Shown one piece after another: positions 1 to 8,496 of a stretch of DNA of 64,000 bases. This DNA is from Bradyrhizobium ottawaense (lineage in GTDB: Bacteria > Pseudomonadota > Alphaproteobacteria > Rhizobiales > Xanthobacteraceae). The translations under genes were made by a program, and so were the position numbers. The notes under the pieces are model-generated. The model was not told the origin of the DNA. It did not search any database and saw only the letters and a list, made by a program, of their open reading frames with translations. Each line of letters begins with the position of its first letter. Positions within the stretch are counted from its first letter, which is position 1. The stretch spans positions 2,084,001 through 2,148,000 of the forward strand of contig NZ_CP029425.2 in NCBI RefSeq assembly GCF_002278135.3, given 5' to 3'.

Positions 1-105
1 GTCAATCGGCTCACTCAACGCCATACGACTTTACCGAATCCAAGTAGGCCGGAGGATGTCTCGCTCGTCCGGCTCAGCGTGAGGTGCGATCGTACGTCGT
101 CACAT
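1..105. repeat. Degenerate interspersed repeat fragment (copy 1)
   Basis: Short blocks shared in the same order with 57688-57795: GTCAATC, ACTTTACCGAA and CGTACGTCGTCAC. The stretch looks like a decayed copy of an interspersed Bradyrhizobium repeat cut by the window edge. No gene is apparent. Confidence 0.4.
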
Positions 106-610
106 GTCGCGTGCCGATGATCGCCACGTTGGTTGGTCCCGCTGTTTTCTTCTTGTCACATTTGCCTTTCGACATTGATGAAAGCGGCAATCCGCCGCAT
201 CCCTCACCATATCGTGCTTTCACAATGCCGGCCTACGCAGGCATGTATTTTACGTCGGCGAAGTGACGTCATTTCGGTTCGCCGATCGCAACAAGAAACG
301 ACAAGGCCCGCATCGCAAGTCTGTCGCAAGACTGGCGGAGTGCGCGGCAAACAACTGTGTTCAGCGATGGAGCTGGGACGTGACGATTGAGTTGGGGCGG
401 CCTCGACCTTGTGCCCAAGCGGGTTGGTTGGGAATGGTGGCGAAAGACGTCGACGCGGCGGGCAGCATCGACAGGTGCAAGCGCGATGGACGCGATCAGG
501 GGCGGCAGCGATCGCGTCGAGCAGATGTGCTGGGTGCTGCGCAGAACGCGAAGCCGGCAGGTCTGGGCGCAAGTCCGGGCAAGCGTTGACGGCGCCGCTC
601 GGGGGCTGAC
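106..610. other. Intergenic stretch without a recognisable gene
   Basis: Open frames exist here on both strands, but none has a recognisable domain, good start signals or a conserved-looking sequence. They fit chance open frames in GC-rich DNA. I see no tRNA, repeat array or clear terminator. Confidence 0.4.
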
Positions 611-1693
611 ATGGAAGGTGATCATTGGCCGCACGGCTCGTGCGACGGCGCCGGGCAAAGCCTGGCGCGCTTGCGGGATCGCGCGTCCCAATTTTTCCAA
701 AGCCTGTCCGTCGCGGAGCTTGGGCGTGAGACGCACCGGCATCTGTGCATTTCGGACTGGTTGCAGGTCGCGGACGACTACCGGGCCTTGGCCGAATCCG
801 CGCACCAAAACCGTTCCGCCTGGGTTTCGCGGGAAGCGTGGCTCTGTTCGCTGACGGCCCTCGAAGTCGTCAGACGCTTGTCTTGTCCGGGAGATGTCGA
901 AAGTGCCGGCCTCGCAGACGAGGTCGGCATCAGCCTGAGAGGTTTCGAGGCGGAGGCCGGTCTGGCGATCGAGCGCGTCAAGATCGATTGCTTCGACCAA
1001 GGGGCGCTGGCCGGCTTCTTTCTGCCGGCACTCCGTCGTGGAGCTTCCGCGCCGACGGTCATCTGTCTCAGTGACGAGGACATCACCCTGGGCTCGATGA
1101 TGAGCAGGCTGTTGCCGGCCTCACTCTGCGGGACCATGTCGCTCCTGTTCGTTGATGCCGGCAATTCGACGGTGCATCGCTCCTTCAAGCCGGAGCACAG
1201 GCTTCAGTGCTGGTTGGACTATCTGGAGGCTCGCCCCGATGTCGATGCGCGGCGGATCGCAATCTATGGCGAAGGGGAGGGCGCTTCTCATGCGTCCCGC
1301 CTTGCCCTCTCGGATCGCAGAATAGCGGCCGCCGTGTGCGACGGCGGCCTTTTGACGCCGGTGATGCGCAGAGCATCGCTTCGCTGGATGACCGGCTTCG
1401 GGCAGGCCGTCCCTGACGGAGCCTCGACGGGTTCGCTGCCGCCGTCGCGTCGACTTCCGTGCCCGCTGCTCATGGTCGTCGGGAGCCGCTCCATGATATG
1501 GGAGCAGGACGCCCTGGATCTGCAAGCCGGCTATCGGCAGACCGGAGCAGATTGCTCGGTCGTCGTGCCCAACAATGTCCGGCACCCGCTCGGCGAGGTC
1601 GAGAATTTCATCGCTGTCGACGACTTCGTCTTCGAATGGCTCGGCAGCAAGCTCGGAACGGCCCGTCAGCTTGACCCCGTGACCTATCTCTAG
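611..1693 (+). CDS. Alpha/beta-hydrolase-fold protein, FrsA/DUF1100-like, noncanonical nucleophile elbow
   Basis: The protein has 360 residues. An N-terminal helical region (about 1-100) precedes an alpha/beta-hydrolase-like core. The central segment reads RRIAIYGEGEGASHASRL, placed where serine hydrolases have G-x-S-x-G, but the nucleophile position is glycine. A late VVGS strand is followed by a His near the C terminus (VRHPLGEVENF). FrsA/pseudooxynicotine-hydrolase relatives have this two-part layout. The missing serine suggests a non-hydrolytic role, a shifted nucleophile or a pseudo-enzyme. There is no signal peptide, so it is probably cytoplasmic. It stands alone and converges with the downstream MarR gene. 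Substrate unknown. The ATG start was chosen because upstream sequence is not conserved-looking; no strong ribosome binding site is seen. Confidence 0.6.
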   Translation: MEGDHWPHGSCDGAGQSLARLRDRASQFFQSLSVAELGRETHRHLCISDWLQVADDYRALAESAHQNRSAWVSREAWLCSLTALEVVRRLSCPGDVESAGLADEVGISLRGFEAEAGLAIERVKIDCFDQGALAGFFLPALRRGASAPTVICLSDEDITLGSMMSRLLPASLCGTMSLLFVDAGNSTVHRSFKPEHRLQCWLDYLEARPDVDARRIAIYGEGEGASHASRLALSDRRIAAAVCDGGLLTPVMRRASLRWMTGFGQAVPDGASTGSLPPSRRLPCPLLMVVGSRSMIWEQDALDLQAGYRQTGADCSVVVPNNVRHPLGEVENFIAVDDFVFEWLGSKLGTARQLDPVTYL

Positions 1694-1764
1694 CGCTTGG
1701 GGGTATCGTATTCGAGAGCGGTGTTTGCCGACATGCTTCGGTCGCCTCGAAGCCGAGGCGCGCG

Positions 1765-2244
1765 TCACGACACGTCGATAGCCAGCAATCGTGCCGCCAG
1801 CCGGGCGTTCCTGCCGATCGTTGCGAGCGCGGCATTCAGTTCAGCCAGGGTCTTCTCGTCGAGCTCGTTGAAGATGGTCGAATTCAAGGCGAGCTTTCTC
1901 TTGGACAGTTTTTCGATTTCCGTCGTGGCCTTCTCCGTCAGCGACATCAGAACGAAGCGGGCATCGTCCGGTGCCGGCCGCCGCGACAGGAAGCCGCTCT
2001 TTTCGAGGCTCTTGGTCTGGTTCGTCACGAAGGCCGGGTGGACCCGCAACTTGTTCGCGATGTCGATGCCGGCGACGCCGCGCCCGTCGTCCAGTTCGGT
2101 GATCGCCATCAAGATCAGCCACTGCGGCTCGGTAATGCCCAGCAGTCCGGCCCAGCAGGTATGGATGTCCTCCAGCTGGGAGTGAATTTCGACGACGTTC
2201 CAGATGAAGTCCGTAATCGCCCTGTCGAGTTTTTTCTCGATCAT
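1765..2244 (-). CDS. MarR-family transcriptional regulator
   Basis: A 159-residue winged-helix regulator. It has an N-terminal dimerisation helix, a helix-turn-helix (GIDIANKLRVHPAFVTNQTK, about residues 62-81), and a wing with the MarR signature around PAPDDARFVLMSLTEKA. Such proteins usually repress a nearby operon and release DNA on binding a small ligand. The ATG at 2244 is chosen over an in-frame TTG at 2268 because a G-rich ribosome binding site lies just upstream of the ATG. Its neighbours are the hydrolase-fold gene (convergent) and, divergently, a possible small RNA and a porin; either could be a target. Ligand unknown. Confidence 0.85.
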   Translation of the reverse strand: MIEKKLDRAITDFIWNVVEIHSQLEDIHTCWAGLLGITEPQWLILMAITELDDGRGVAGIDIANKLRVHPAFVTNQTKSLEKSGFLSRRPAPDDARFVLMSLTEKATTEIEKLSKRKLALNSTIFNELDEKTLAELNAALATIGRNARLAARLLAIDVS

Positions 2245-2399
2245 GTGGCTGCCCCCCGTTTCCCTCAATTCACTCTTTTAATGGGATATTGGGGAATCGT
2301 CTCGCATATCGCGCATAGACAATGGTGGCGGACACCGCGCGGTGGAAACGGTTGGACGGTTTAGTACTTGCGAAAAGCAATTAATTGAATTACGTCTCC

Positions 2400-2497
2400 T
2401 CACACTCAATCTTTGCTGCTCTTGACCCTGTCGATGGACAGCGATGTGAGACCTCCAAGAAAGCCCTCGGGATGCCCCCTGAGGGCTTTTTCGTTTT
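2400..2497 (+). ncRNA. Candidate small RNA of about 95 nt ending in a rho-independent terminator
   Basis: A strong terminator stands on the plus strand with no plus-strand gene before it; the nearest upstream gene is leftward. Possible promoter boxes TTGCGA (2368-2373) and TACGTC (2391-2396), spaced by 17 bases, would start a transcript near 2402. No open frame with a ribosome binding site fits. Alternatives are an attenuator in a long porin leader or a relic of a lost gene. Inference only. Confidence 0.4.
2461..2497 (+). terminator. Rho-independent terminator
   Basis: AAGCCCTC (2461-2468) pairs with GAGGGCTT (2481-2488). Extra pairs lie inside the stem, around a small loop. A T-rich run continues to 2497. 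Confidence 0.85.
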
Positions 2498-2585
2498 GGA
2501 TTAAAGAGTTAGTTGCCGTGCCGACCGCCTCTGTTGCCATCGGGCAACATCTCTGACGGAAGTTACGATTCACTAAATCAATAAA

Positions 2586-2614
2586 TTGAGGCCGTTGTTT
2601 TTATAAACTATACG
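2586..2614 (+). promoter_or_regulatory. Probable sigma-70-type promoter of the porin gene
   Basis: TTGAGG (2586-2591) and TATACG (2609-2614) are spaced by 17 bases in an AT-rich patch. The leader would be about 135 nt. It contains a CCTCC (about 2712-2716) able to pair with the porin ribosome binding site GGAGG (2744-2748), so some translational control is possible. Confidence 0.55.
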
Positions 2615-2755
2615 TGAAGCTACGACGGAGGGGGGGCACCTCACTGTCGTTTCAGTCCGGACCTTCAGTGCGGACCTGAATTGAACGGAAATTAAGTGGG
2701 TCAAGCGGCGTCCTCCGAGGAGCCGAGCCCCCTGAACCGACCTGGAGGTTTACTA

Positions 2756-4327
2756 ATGAAGTTGACGAAGACGCTCTTTCTCGGCTCGGCTGCCGGCCTG
2801 ATGGCCGTCTCCGGGGCGTTCGCAGCCGATCTCCCCGTGAAGGCGAAGGCGGTCGAATACGTGAAGATCTGCTCGCTGTACGGCGCGGGCTTCTACTACA
2901 TCCCGGGCACCGACACCTGCATCAAGCTGGGTGGTTATCTGCGCGCTGAAGTCGCGTTCAACACCAACAGCAACTACGGCATCTCGAACGGCTCTCCGGC
3001 CGGTGCGCACAACCGCCTCAGCAACTACTACCAGATGCGCGCTCGTCAGGATCTCAACATCGACACGCGCACCGCGACCGAATACGGCGTCGTCCGTACC
3101 TTCTTCGACGGCGTGTTCACCTGGACCACCGGTGGCTATCAGGGCTCCGGCTCCGCGACGGGCGGCACGGTCTATACCGGCAACCTCGGCCTCAACACCT
3201 CCGGCGCGACGCCGGCGCTCGTTGGTTCGTCGATCAACGGCACCGACGGCAACACCTCGGGCGGTTCGCTCGGCGTGTACTACGCCTTCATCCAGTTCGC
3301 TGGCTTCACCATGGGTAAGGCCGTGTCGCAGTTCGACGCGCCCTGGACCAACTATCCCGGCAACAACATCGACAGCCTCGTCGGCGGCAGCGGCACGGTC
3401 ACTGGTGTCAACCAGTTCACCTACACCGCTGACTTCGGTCAGGGCGTGACGGCGTCGTTCTCGGCGGAAGACGCGACGGCTTACTACCAGGCCGGCAACG
3501 TCAACCTGACCGGTGCGACCGCAGGCAGCATGGTCGGCGGCACCTACGGCACCAACGCCATCGGCGGTTCGCGTTCGCCGAACCTCGTCGGTATGGTCCG
3601 TGTCGACCAGGCCTGGGGCATGTTCCAGGCGTCGGTCGCCGCGCATGACAACCACGTCGCCTACTACGGCGCGAATGAAGCCACCGGTCACCCCGACGAC
3701 AAGTGGGGTTGGGCTGTTCAGCTCGCTCTGTCGATCAAGAACATCCCGACCGGCGCGGGTGACGTGATCAACATTTCGGGCGTCTACACCGACGGTGCGA
3801 CCCGCTACAACTTCCAGAACCTGGCGGGCAGCAGCTACTCGATGTTCGGCAGCTCGGGCGTTGCCTATCAGAGCGTCGGCTTCGCCTATGCTCCGGACAC
3901 CGTGTTCGTCACGGGCGGCCAGCAGGAGACCGTCAAGACCTGGGGCTTCCGCGGTGCTTACACCCACAACTGGGATCCCTACTGGAACACCGCGCTCTAC
4001 GGTGCCTACGCTCAGGCGCAGTACGGCTCGGTCGCCAAGACCGCTCTCTGCGGCGCTGGCGGTGCAGGCGGCGTGTTCGGCGGTCTCGCCGGTGTGACGG
4101 GTTGTAACCCTGACTTCGCCGTCGGCCAGGTCGGTATCATCACCCGCTGGACCCCGGTCAAGAACCTGACGTTCTCGGGCGACCTGAACTGGACCCGTCT
4201 CGACCAGAAGTACTCGGGCACGGTCGGTTACGCCGGTGCCGGCACGACGGCCAAGCCGGCCGCCCTGTACGAGCTGAAGGATCAGGACAGCATCACCCTG
4301 CTGCTCCGCGCCCAGCGCAACTGGTAA
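2756..4327 (+). CDS. Outer-membrane porin, alphaproteobacterial Omp2-type
   Basis: A 523-residue beta-barrel porin of the Brucella Omp2 / Bradyrhizobium major porin family. Residues 1-23 form a classic signal peptide ending AFA-AD. The mature protein starts with the family hallmark VEYVKICSLYGAGFYYIPGT, then LGGYLRAEV. It is rich in Gly, Asn, Tyr and Thr, has alternating amphipathic strands and ends with the terminal aromatic residue (RAQRNW) needed for barrel insertion. The ATG at 2756 follows GGAGG by 7 bases; an earlier in-frame start at 2696 lacks a signal sequence directly behind it. Strong promoter-like boxes, a clean terminator and highly biased codons point to high expression. It forms general diffusion trimers. 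Confidence 0.95.
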   Translation: MKLTKTLFLGSAAGLMAVSGAFAADLPVKAKAVEYVKICSLYGAGFYYIPGTDTCIKLGGYLRAEVAFNTNSNYGISNGSPAGAHNRLSNYYQMRARQDLNIDTRTATEYGVVRTFFDGVFTWTTGGYQGSGSATGGTVYTGNLGLNTSGATPALVGSSINGTDGNTSGGSLGVYYAFIQFAGFTMGKAVSQFDAPWTNYPGNNIDSLVGGSGTVTGVNQFTYTADFGQGVTASFSAEDATAYYQAGNVNLTGATAGSMVGGTYGTNAIGGSRSPNLVGMVRVDQAWGMFQASVAAHDNHVAYYGANEATGHPDDKWGWAVQLALSIKNIPTGAGDVINISGVYTDGATRYNFQNLAGSSYSMFGSSGVAYQSVGFAYAPDTVFVTGGQQETVKTWGFRGAYTHNWDPYWNTALYGAYAQAQYGSVAKTALCGAGGAGGVFGGLAGVTGCNPDFAVGQVGIITRWTPVKNLTFSGDLNWTRLDQKYSGTVGYAGAGTTAKPAALYELKDQDSITLLLRAQRNW

Positions 4328-4350
4328 GATCTTTCGAACCACGTGATGAA

Positions 4351-4381
4351 CACCCGGCGGGAAACCGCCGGGTGTTTTTTT
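4351..4381 (+). terminator. Rho-independent terminator of the porin gene
   Basis: A perfect 10-base stem CACCCGGCGG / CCGCCGGGTG with a GAAA tetraloop is followed by a run of seven T. It starts 23 bases after the porin stop codon. Confidence 0.95.
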
Positions 4382-4639
4382 GTGCGCCCATCCCGCGTGA
4401 TGCCTGACGCCCCCGTTGCCCGGATCGAGCCGACGGGTCGCGCGAAGGCGCGGCCGATGGCGTAGTCCAGGGCATCTCTTACCGTACGGTCCCGGATTGC
4501 GCTCCTCCATGCGGGCCTACGGGATCTTGCTGTGTCGCGGCTCCCGTCAATCCGGCCACGCGAAAGATATATCGTTTCTCCGAAATTCGGTTTCGGCGCA
4601 TGGGCGCCTCGCAATGACGGTGGAGGGAGTGCTGGCCGT

Positions 4640-4815
4640 ACTCCGCTCTCGTGCCCCGGACGCAACGCAGCGTCCCCCTGGGCGATGCGAAGCATCGTCC
4701 AGGGGGACGGTGCGCGCTGCGGAGCCGGGGCCCATCTCTCCGTGCCATACCGGGTCGTCCCTGGGTCCCGGCTCTGCGCAGCAACGCTTCGCGTTGCAGC
4801 TTGTCCGGGACATGA
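4640..4815. repeat. Interspersed palindromic repeat, family A, copy 1
   Basis: About 175 bp sharing many blocks in the same order with 58492-58686, including GTGCCCCGGACGCA, AGCATCGTCC, AGCCGGGGCCCAT, TGGGTCCCGGCTCTGCGC and GTCCGGGACA. Its ends are roughly inverted (CCCCGGAC / GTCCGGGA) and it contains inner hairpins. It resembles the many non-coding repeats between Bradyrhizobium genes. Confidence 0.75.
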
Positions 4816-4905
4816 GAGGACGGAGTGCGTCGTTCGAAGGCAGGCGCGGCTACGAAGCCATCTGCAGGCTGTGCCGCAACCACTCGCGCGGAAATTGCGT
4901 GCGCC

Positions 4906-5541
4906 TCAGCCTTGGCTTGCCATCCGCGCGCGGTCGAGATGCTCCTCGATCTTGGGGCGGTCGCGGGTGCGCTCGAAACTGGTGCACAGCAGTTCGGTCT
5001 CATCGAGCGAGACCGGAGCGCGATACAGCCGGCACATGAATTCGGCGCTCGCGCGACCTTTGGAGGTGCCCGGGCCGCGTTCGGCGAGAAACATGCAGTC
5101 CCGGCAGACGCTGGCATCGAGCCGTTGATGGGCCGCGTCGAGGTGATTGAGAACTTCGCGGAGCGAGTCGCGCAGCCTGACGCATTCGTCGTTGCCAAGC
5201 GAGGTGACCGCATTCACCACGTGATTGATCGGGTCGTGCTGGTTCAGGCATTTCTCGCCCTGGGCGGTGACGTGCAGGACGACAGAACGCTTGTCCTCTT
5301 GCGACGGCTTGCGCACCAGAAAGGATTTGCTCTCCAGCGTCTTCACGATCTGCGATGCTGTTGCTCTGGTGGCGCCGATGAAGCCGGCCAGCGCGGATGG
5401 CGTGCGCGAAAACCTGTTGGCGCGGCCGAGAAAGCGCAGCGCCATCCATTCGCGATCGCGCAATCCATGCTGATTGCCCTCGAAATACCAAGCCCTCGCC
5501 CCCTGAACCAGCAGCTCGACGGCTTCCCGTGCCAACGGCAT
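4906..5541 (-). CDS. MarR-family regulator with C-terminal cysteine motif (paralogue of 43012-43590)
   Basis: The protein has 211 residues. A winged-helix MarR domain occupies about residues 1-140: HGLRDREWMALRFLGRANRF, then the recognition region TPSALAGFIGATRATASQIV, then the wing KPSQEDKRSVVLHVTAQG. A C-terminal extension carries Cys146-x2-Cys149, Cys170 and Cys186, a spacing that suggests a metal or iron-sulphur site or a redox switch. The gene at 43012-43590 has the same architecture and cysteines. The ATG at 5541 was chosen because homology to the paralogue starts there; GAGG lies upstream. It stands near the end of the leftward flagellar operon but is a separate unit. Role in motility is only suggested by position. 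Confidence 0.85.
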   Translation of the reverse strand: MPLAREAVELLVQGARAWYFEGNQHGLRDREWMALRFLGRANRFSRTPSALAGFIGATRATASQIVKTLESKSFLVRKPSQEDKRSVVLHVTAQGEKCLNQHDPINHVVNAVTSLGNDECVRLRDSLREVLNHLDAAHQRLDASVCRDCMFLAERGPGTSKGRASAEFMCRLYRAPVSLDETELLCTSFERTRDRPKIEEHLDRARMASQG

Positions 5542-5895
5542 GAATCTACCTCGTCCCCGGAACTTCGTCTGCGGCGCCCCGAAGCCGCTTTGCACCCTGG
5601 CCCGCGAAACCTTCGAAAGACATCGAACGGTTGCAGCTGTCCGGCGAACACGTCGTGTCGAGCTCTCGTTCGAAGGAACGAATCGCAGTGCGCCCGATCT
5701 GGACTGATGCGCGTCGCGTGCTTCGGAGTGACGGACTGCGTCGTTGGCATGCCAACAGCGTCGTCGCACGGGAGCCCGAGTTGCCGTCGCCAGCCGACGA
5801 TGGATCGGAATAGTTCAACCGAAGCCCCTGAGTTCAAGTCACACGCAGACGTTTCTTATATTCCGTCGAAACGATGAATGAGCTTCTCAACAAAA
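5542..5895. other. Intergenic stretch upstream of the MarR-type gene
   Basis: It should hold the leftward promoter of the gene ending at 4906. I see no further gene, hairpin terminator or repeat. Base composition is more AT-rich from about 5820 on. Confidence 0.4.
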
Positions 5896-6090
5896 TCAAG
5901 TAGAGACGCTCGCGCAGCCCAGATGTCGTTGCAGGCGAATGTAACGTTCAAGACAATCTCGCTCATCGGGACACATGATGGTGAACGCAATACGCTGCCC
6001 GGCAAGCAACATGCACTCAATTCTGCGACGCCGTGATTGCACGGCATCCTGCTGACCGTGATCGACGCAAATTGATCGAAGCTTGTGCAT
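5896..6090 (-). CDS. Possible small protein, 64 residues, unknown
   Basis: A leftward ATG frame contains a basic, cysteine-containing middle (RRRRIECMLLAGQRIAFTI, then CPDERDCLERYIRLQRHLG). It reads more like a helical protein than a random frame, and local base composition is lower in GC than the neighbours. I recognise no family. It lies between the cysteine-tailed MarR gene and the end of fliI. A longer overlapping leftward frame (5856-6149) looks less protein-like. Low confidence. Confidence 0.3.
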   Translation of the reverse strand: MHKLRSICVDHGQQDAVQSRRRRIECMLLAGQRIAFTIMCPDERDCLERYIRLQRHLGCASVST

Positions 6091-6396
6091 GACGACGATG
6101 AGTTCGGCACGTCATCCACAACTTGTGGGTGGAGCCGGAGAATCGTCAAGGGAACTCGGAGGAATTACACGCGCCGGTTGTTGACCGTTATGCTCGCAGA
6201 ATCGCCGGTGCGGTCCCTTCCGGCGCGGTCGTCCACTGCCCTCACCCGAGTGGTGACGGCGCTCAGGACGGAAAACCGGCGGCGGCCGTGCGGCGCATGC
6301 GCCGGCTACGTGGCGGCATGCGCAATCTCCTGTCGAAACAACGGGGAGGAGCAGGATAGCGGCGCATGTTGCCGGCGGTCGCGGCCTCTCGCGCTG
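6091..6396. other. Intergenic stretch downstream of fliI
   Basis: Nothing recognisable. A short rightward frame (6123-6359) has only a TTG start and no known motif. No clear terminator for the leftward fliI operon is visible. Confidence 0.35.
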
Positions 6397-7722
6397 CTAT
6401 TCGCCCTTGAGCATGTCCCGCAGCTCGCGGAACGGATCGGCACTCGGCGGAGCCGAAGCATCCTGCCGCATCGCGCCGTAGATTCTCGGAACCATGTCGA
6501 CCGCCTGGTCGAGGCCCGAATCACGTCCCGACTGATAGCCGCCCATCAGGCGAAGGTCGCGCGTGTCCTCGTATTTGGCGATCAAGGAGCGCAGCTTGCT
6601 GACCAATTCGCGCTCTTCGGGATCCCAGACGTTGTGGGCGAGGCGGGAGACCGAAGCCAGCACATCGACGGCCGGATAGCGCGCCTGGTCGGCGATGTGC
6701 CTGGAGAGCACGATGTGCCCATCGAGCGTGCTGCGGATGGTATCGGCGATCGGCTCGTTGTGGTCGTCGCCGTCGACCAGCACCGAGAAGATCCCGGTGA
6801 TGGTGCCGGAACCTTCCTCGCCGGGTCCGGCGCGCTCCAGGAGGCGCGGCAGATCGGTGAAGACCGTCGGCGCGTAGCCGCGGGCGACCGCAGGCTCGCC
6901 GGCGGCGAGCGCGACCTCGCGGGCGGCGTGGGCGAAACGCGTGATCGAGTCGACCATGAGCAGCACCGATTCGCCCCGGTCGCGGAAATATTCCGCGACC
7001 GCCATGGCCGTCTTCGGCGCCAGCCGCCGCATCATCGGGCTTTCGTCGCCGGTCGACACGATGGTGACCGCGCGCTGGCGATCGTTGCCCAGCACATCCT
7101 CGATGAACTCGCGAACCTCGCGGCCGCGCTCGCCGACCAGGGCCAGCACGACGGTGTCGAAACCCTGGCTGCGGGCGAGCATCGCGAGCAGCGTCGATTT
7201 GCCGACACCGGAGCCGGCAAAGATGCCGACGCGCTGGCCGGCGCAGATCGGCGCGAACAGATCGATGACGCGTACGCCGGTGCGCAGCGGCTTGTGCACG
7301 CGCGCGCGCTTCATGGCCGAGGGCGCCTCAGCCTCCGCCGAGACCGCCTGTGGGCCCGGTGTGAGGGGCCCCAATCCGTCCAGCGGCGCGCCGAGAGCGT
7401 TGATGACGCGACCCTTCCAGCTCGGATCGGGCGCGAACGACAAGGGCGGCATCCGGTAGGCGACCGAGCCGAGGCCGCCGGCGAACTGCCGGTCGAACGG
7501 CTTGGCGATGATGCCCTCGCTGTCGATTCGCACCACCTCGCCAATCTGCGGCTTGCCGCCCGAATTGACGCCGATGAGCTCGCCGAGCCTGACGAAGCGC
7601 GACAGGCCGGAGACACGGAAATGCGTCGGCGCGATCTCGGAGATCGCGCCGCTGACGCTTGCCAGGGGAGTGCTCTGCTGAAGCTCCAGCAGCGCCCACT
7701 CGAGTTGCCGAAGAGCGTTCAA
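6397..7722 (-). CDS. fliI: Flagellar type III export ATPase FliI
   Basis: A 441-residue F1-type ATPase that powers and orders substrate entry into the flagellar export gate, working with FliH and FliJ on the cytoplasmic side of the basal body. Visible features are the N-terminal beta-barrel (about 1-95), Walker A AGSGVGKST (169-177), Walker B VLLMVD (253-258) and the family box RYPAVDVLASVSR. Length is normal. It is the last gene of a leftward operon behind flgF and the DUF1217 gene, an arrangement familiar in rhizobia. fliH lies far away at 24.9 kb, so the partners are transcribed separately. Confidence 0.97.
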   Translation of the reverse strand: MNALRQLEWALLELQQSTPLASVSGAISEIAPTHFRVSGLSRFVRLGELIGVNSGGKPQIGEVVRIDSEGIIAKPFDRQFAGGLGSVAYRMPPLSFAPDPSWKGRVINALGAPLDGLGPLTPGPQAVSAEAEAPSAMKRARVHKPLRTGVRVIDLFAPICAGQRVGIFAGSGVGKSTLLAMLARSQGFDTVVLALVGERGREVREFIEDVLGNDRQRAVTIVSTGDESPMMRRLAPKTAMAVAEYFRDRGESVLLMVDSITRFAHAAREVALAAGEPAVARGYAPTVFTDLPRLLERAGPGEEGSGTITGIFSVLVDGDDHNEPIADTIRSTLDGHIVLSRHIADQARYPAVDVLASVSRLAHNVWDPEERELVSKLRSLIAKYEDTRDLRLMGGYQSGRDSGLDQAVDMVPRIYGAMRQDASAPPSADPFRELRDMLKGE

Positions 7723-7764
7723 GGAAACCGTCCAACCTCAATCTCAATGCGCACGGGGCGCGGT

Positions 7765-8493
7765 CTACTTGCCGGGTTCGCCCAGCGTCCGGATGGCGTT
7801 CTGCAGCGAGCTCTCGGTGCCCTCGATCATCGAATTGGTGCCGTCGAAGGCACGCGAGGCTGCGATCAGCTTGGTCAATTCCATCATCGGGTTGGCGCCG
7901 GAGCCCTCGACATAGCCTTGCTTGAAGCCGTCGCGGGAGAAATCGGCGATGGCGCTCGCGGGCCGGTCCGGCGTCACGCCGGAATTGCCGTAGCGCTCGA
8001 GATTGGCGTCAGCGGGGATGTTGAACAGGCCGATGGTGCCGATCTCGTTGTTGTCCTGGGTGATCGCACCGCTGCGCGAGATCGAGATCGGTCCGCCGTT
8101 CGGGTCCAGCGTGATCTGCGCGCCGCCGGAATCGACGACGGGAAAGCCGCTCACGGTCTGAAGATCGCCGTTGGTGGCGATCTGGAGCCGGCCGTCTCGG
8201 GTATAGACCGTGCCGTTGGGACCTGCGAAGGCGATCCAGCCCTGGCCGACCACGGCGACGTCGAGCGGGTTGCCGCTCTCGGTGATGTTGCCTTGCTCGC
8301 GCGAGATGATGTTGTCGCCGGGCGAGGAGAAGGCGACCGGGTTCGCGCCCGCCTTGGACAGCACGGTCTCGAACTTCACCACGTCGGTGCGGAATGCCGC
8401 CGTGTTGACGTTGGCGACGTTGTTGGCGATCGTCTGGAGGCGCTTTTCGAGAGCGACCTGGGCCGACAATCCCACATAGAGGGCCGATTGCAT
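7765..8493 (-). CDS. flgF: Flagellar proximal rod protein FlgF
   Basis: A 242-residue rod protein of the FlgE/F/G family. The N-terminal flagellar rod signature is present (LEKRLQTIANNVANVNTAAF, about 15-34), as are the middle LDVAVVGQGWIAF motif and the C-terminal helix ending with MIEGTESSLQNAIRTLG. It has no cleaved signal and is exported by the type III apparatus. Its start lies only 3 bases after the stop of the upstream DUF1217 gene, so the two are co-transcribed and probably coupled. The start is the ATG before QSALYVGLSAQ. Confidence 0.95.
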   Translation of the reverse strand: MQSALYVGLSAQVALEKRLQTIANNVANVNTAAFRTDVVKFETVLSKAGANPVAFSSPGDNIISREQGNITESGNPLDVAVVGQGWIAFAGPNGTVYTRDGRLQIATNGDLQTVSGFPVVDSGGAQITLDPNGGPISISRSGAITQDNNEIGTIGLFNIPADANLERYGNSGVTPDRPASAIADFSRDGFKQGYVEGSGANPMMELTKLIAASRAFDGTNSMIEGTESSLQNAIRTLGEPGK

Positions 8494-8496
8494 GAT

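Noticed and set aside
204..1000. Several open frames on both strands before 1000
   Set aside because: No motifs and conflicting frames; the hydrolase-fold gene at 611 explains the right-hand part.
2753..4510. Leftward open frame of 585 codons
   Set aside because: Antisense to the porin gene, low complexity and no domain; the porin is certain.
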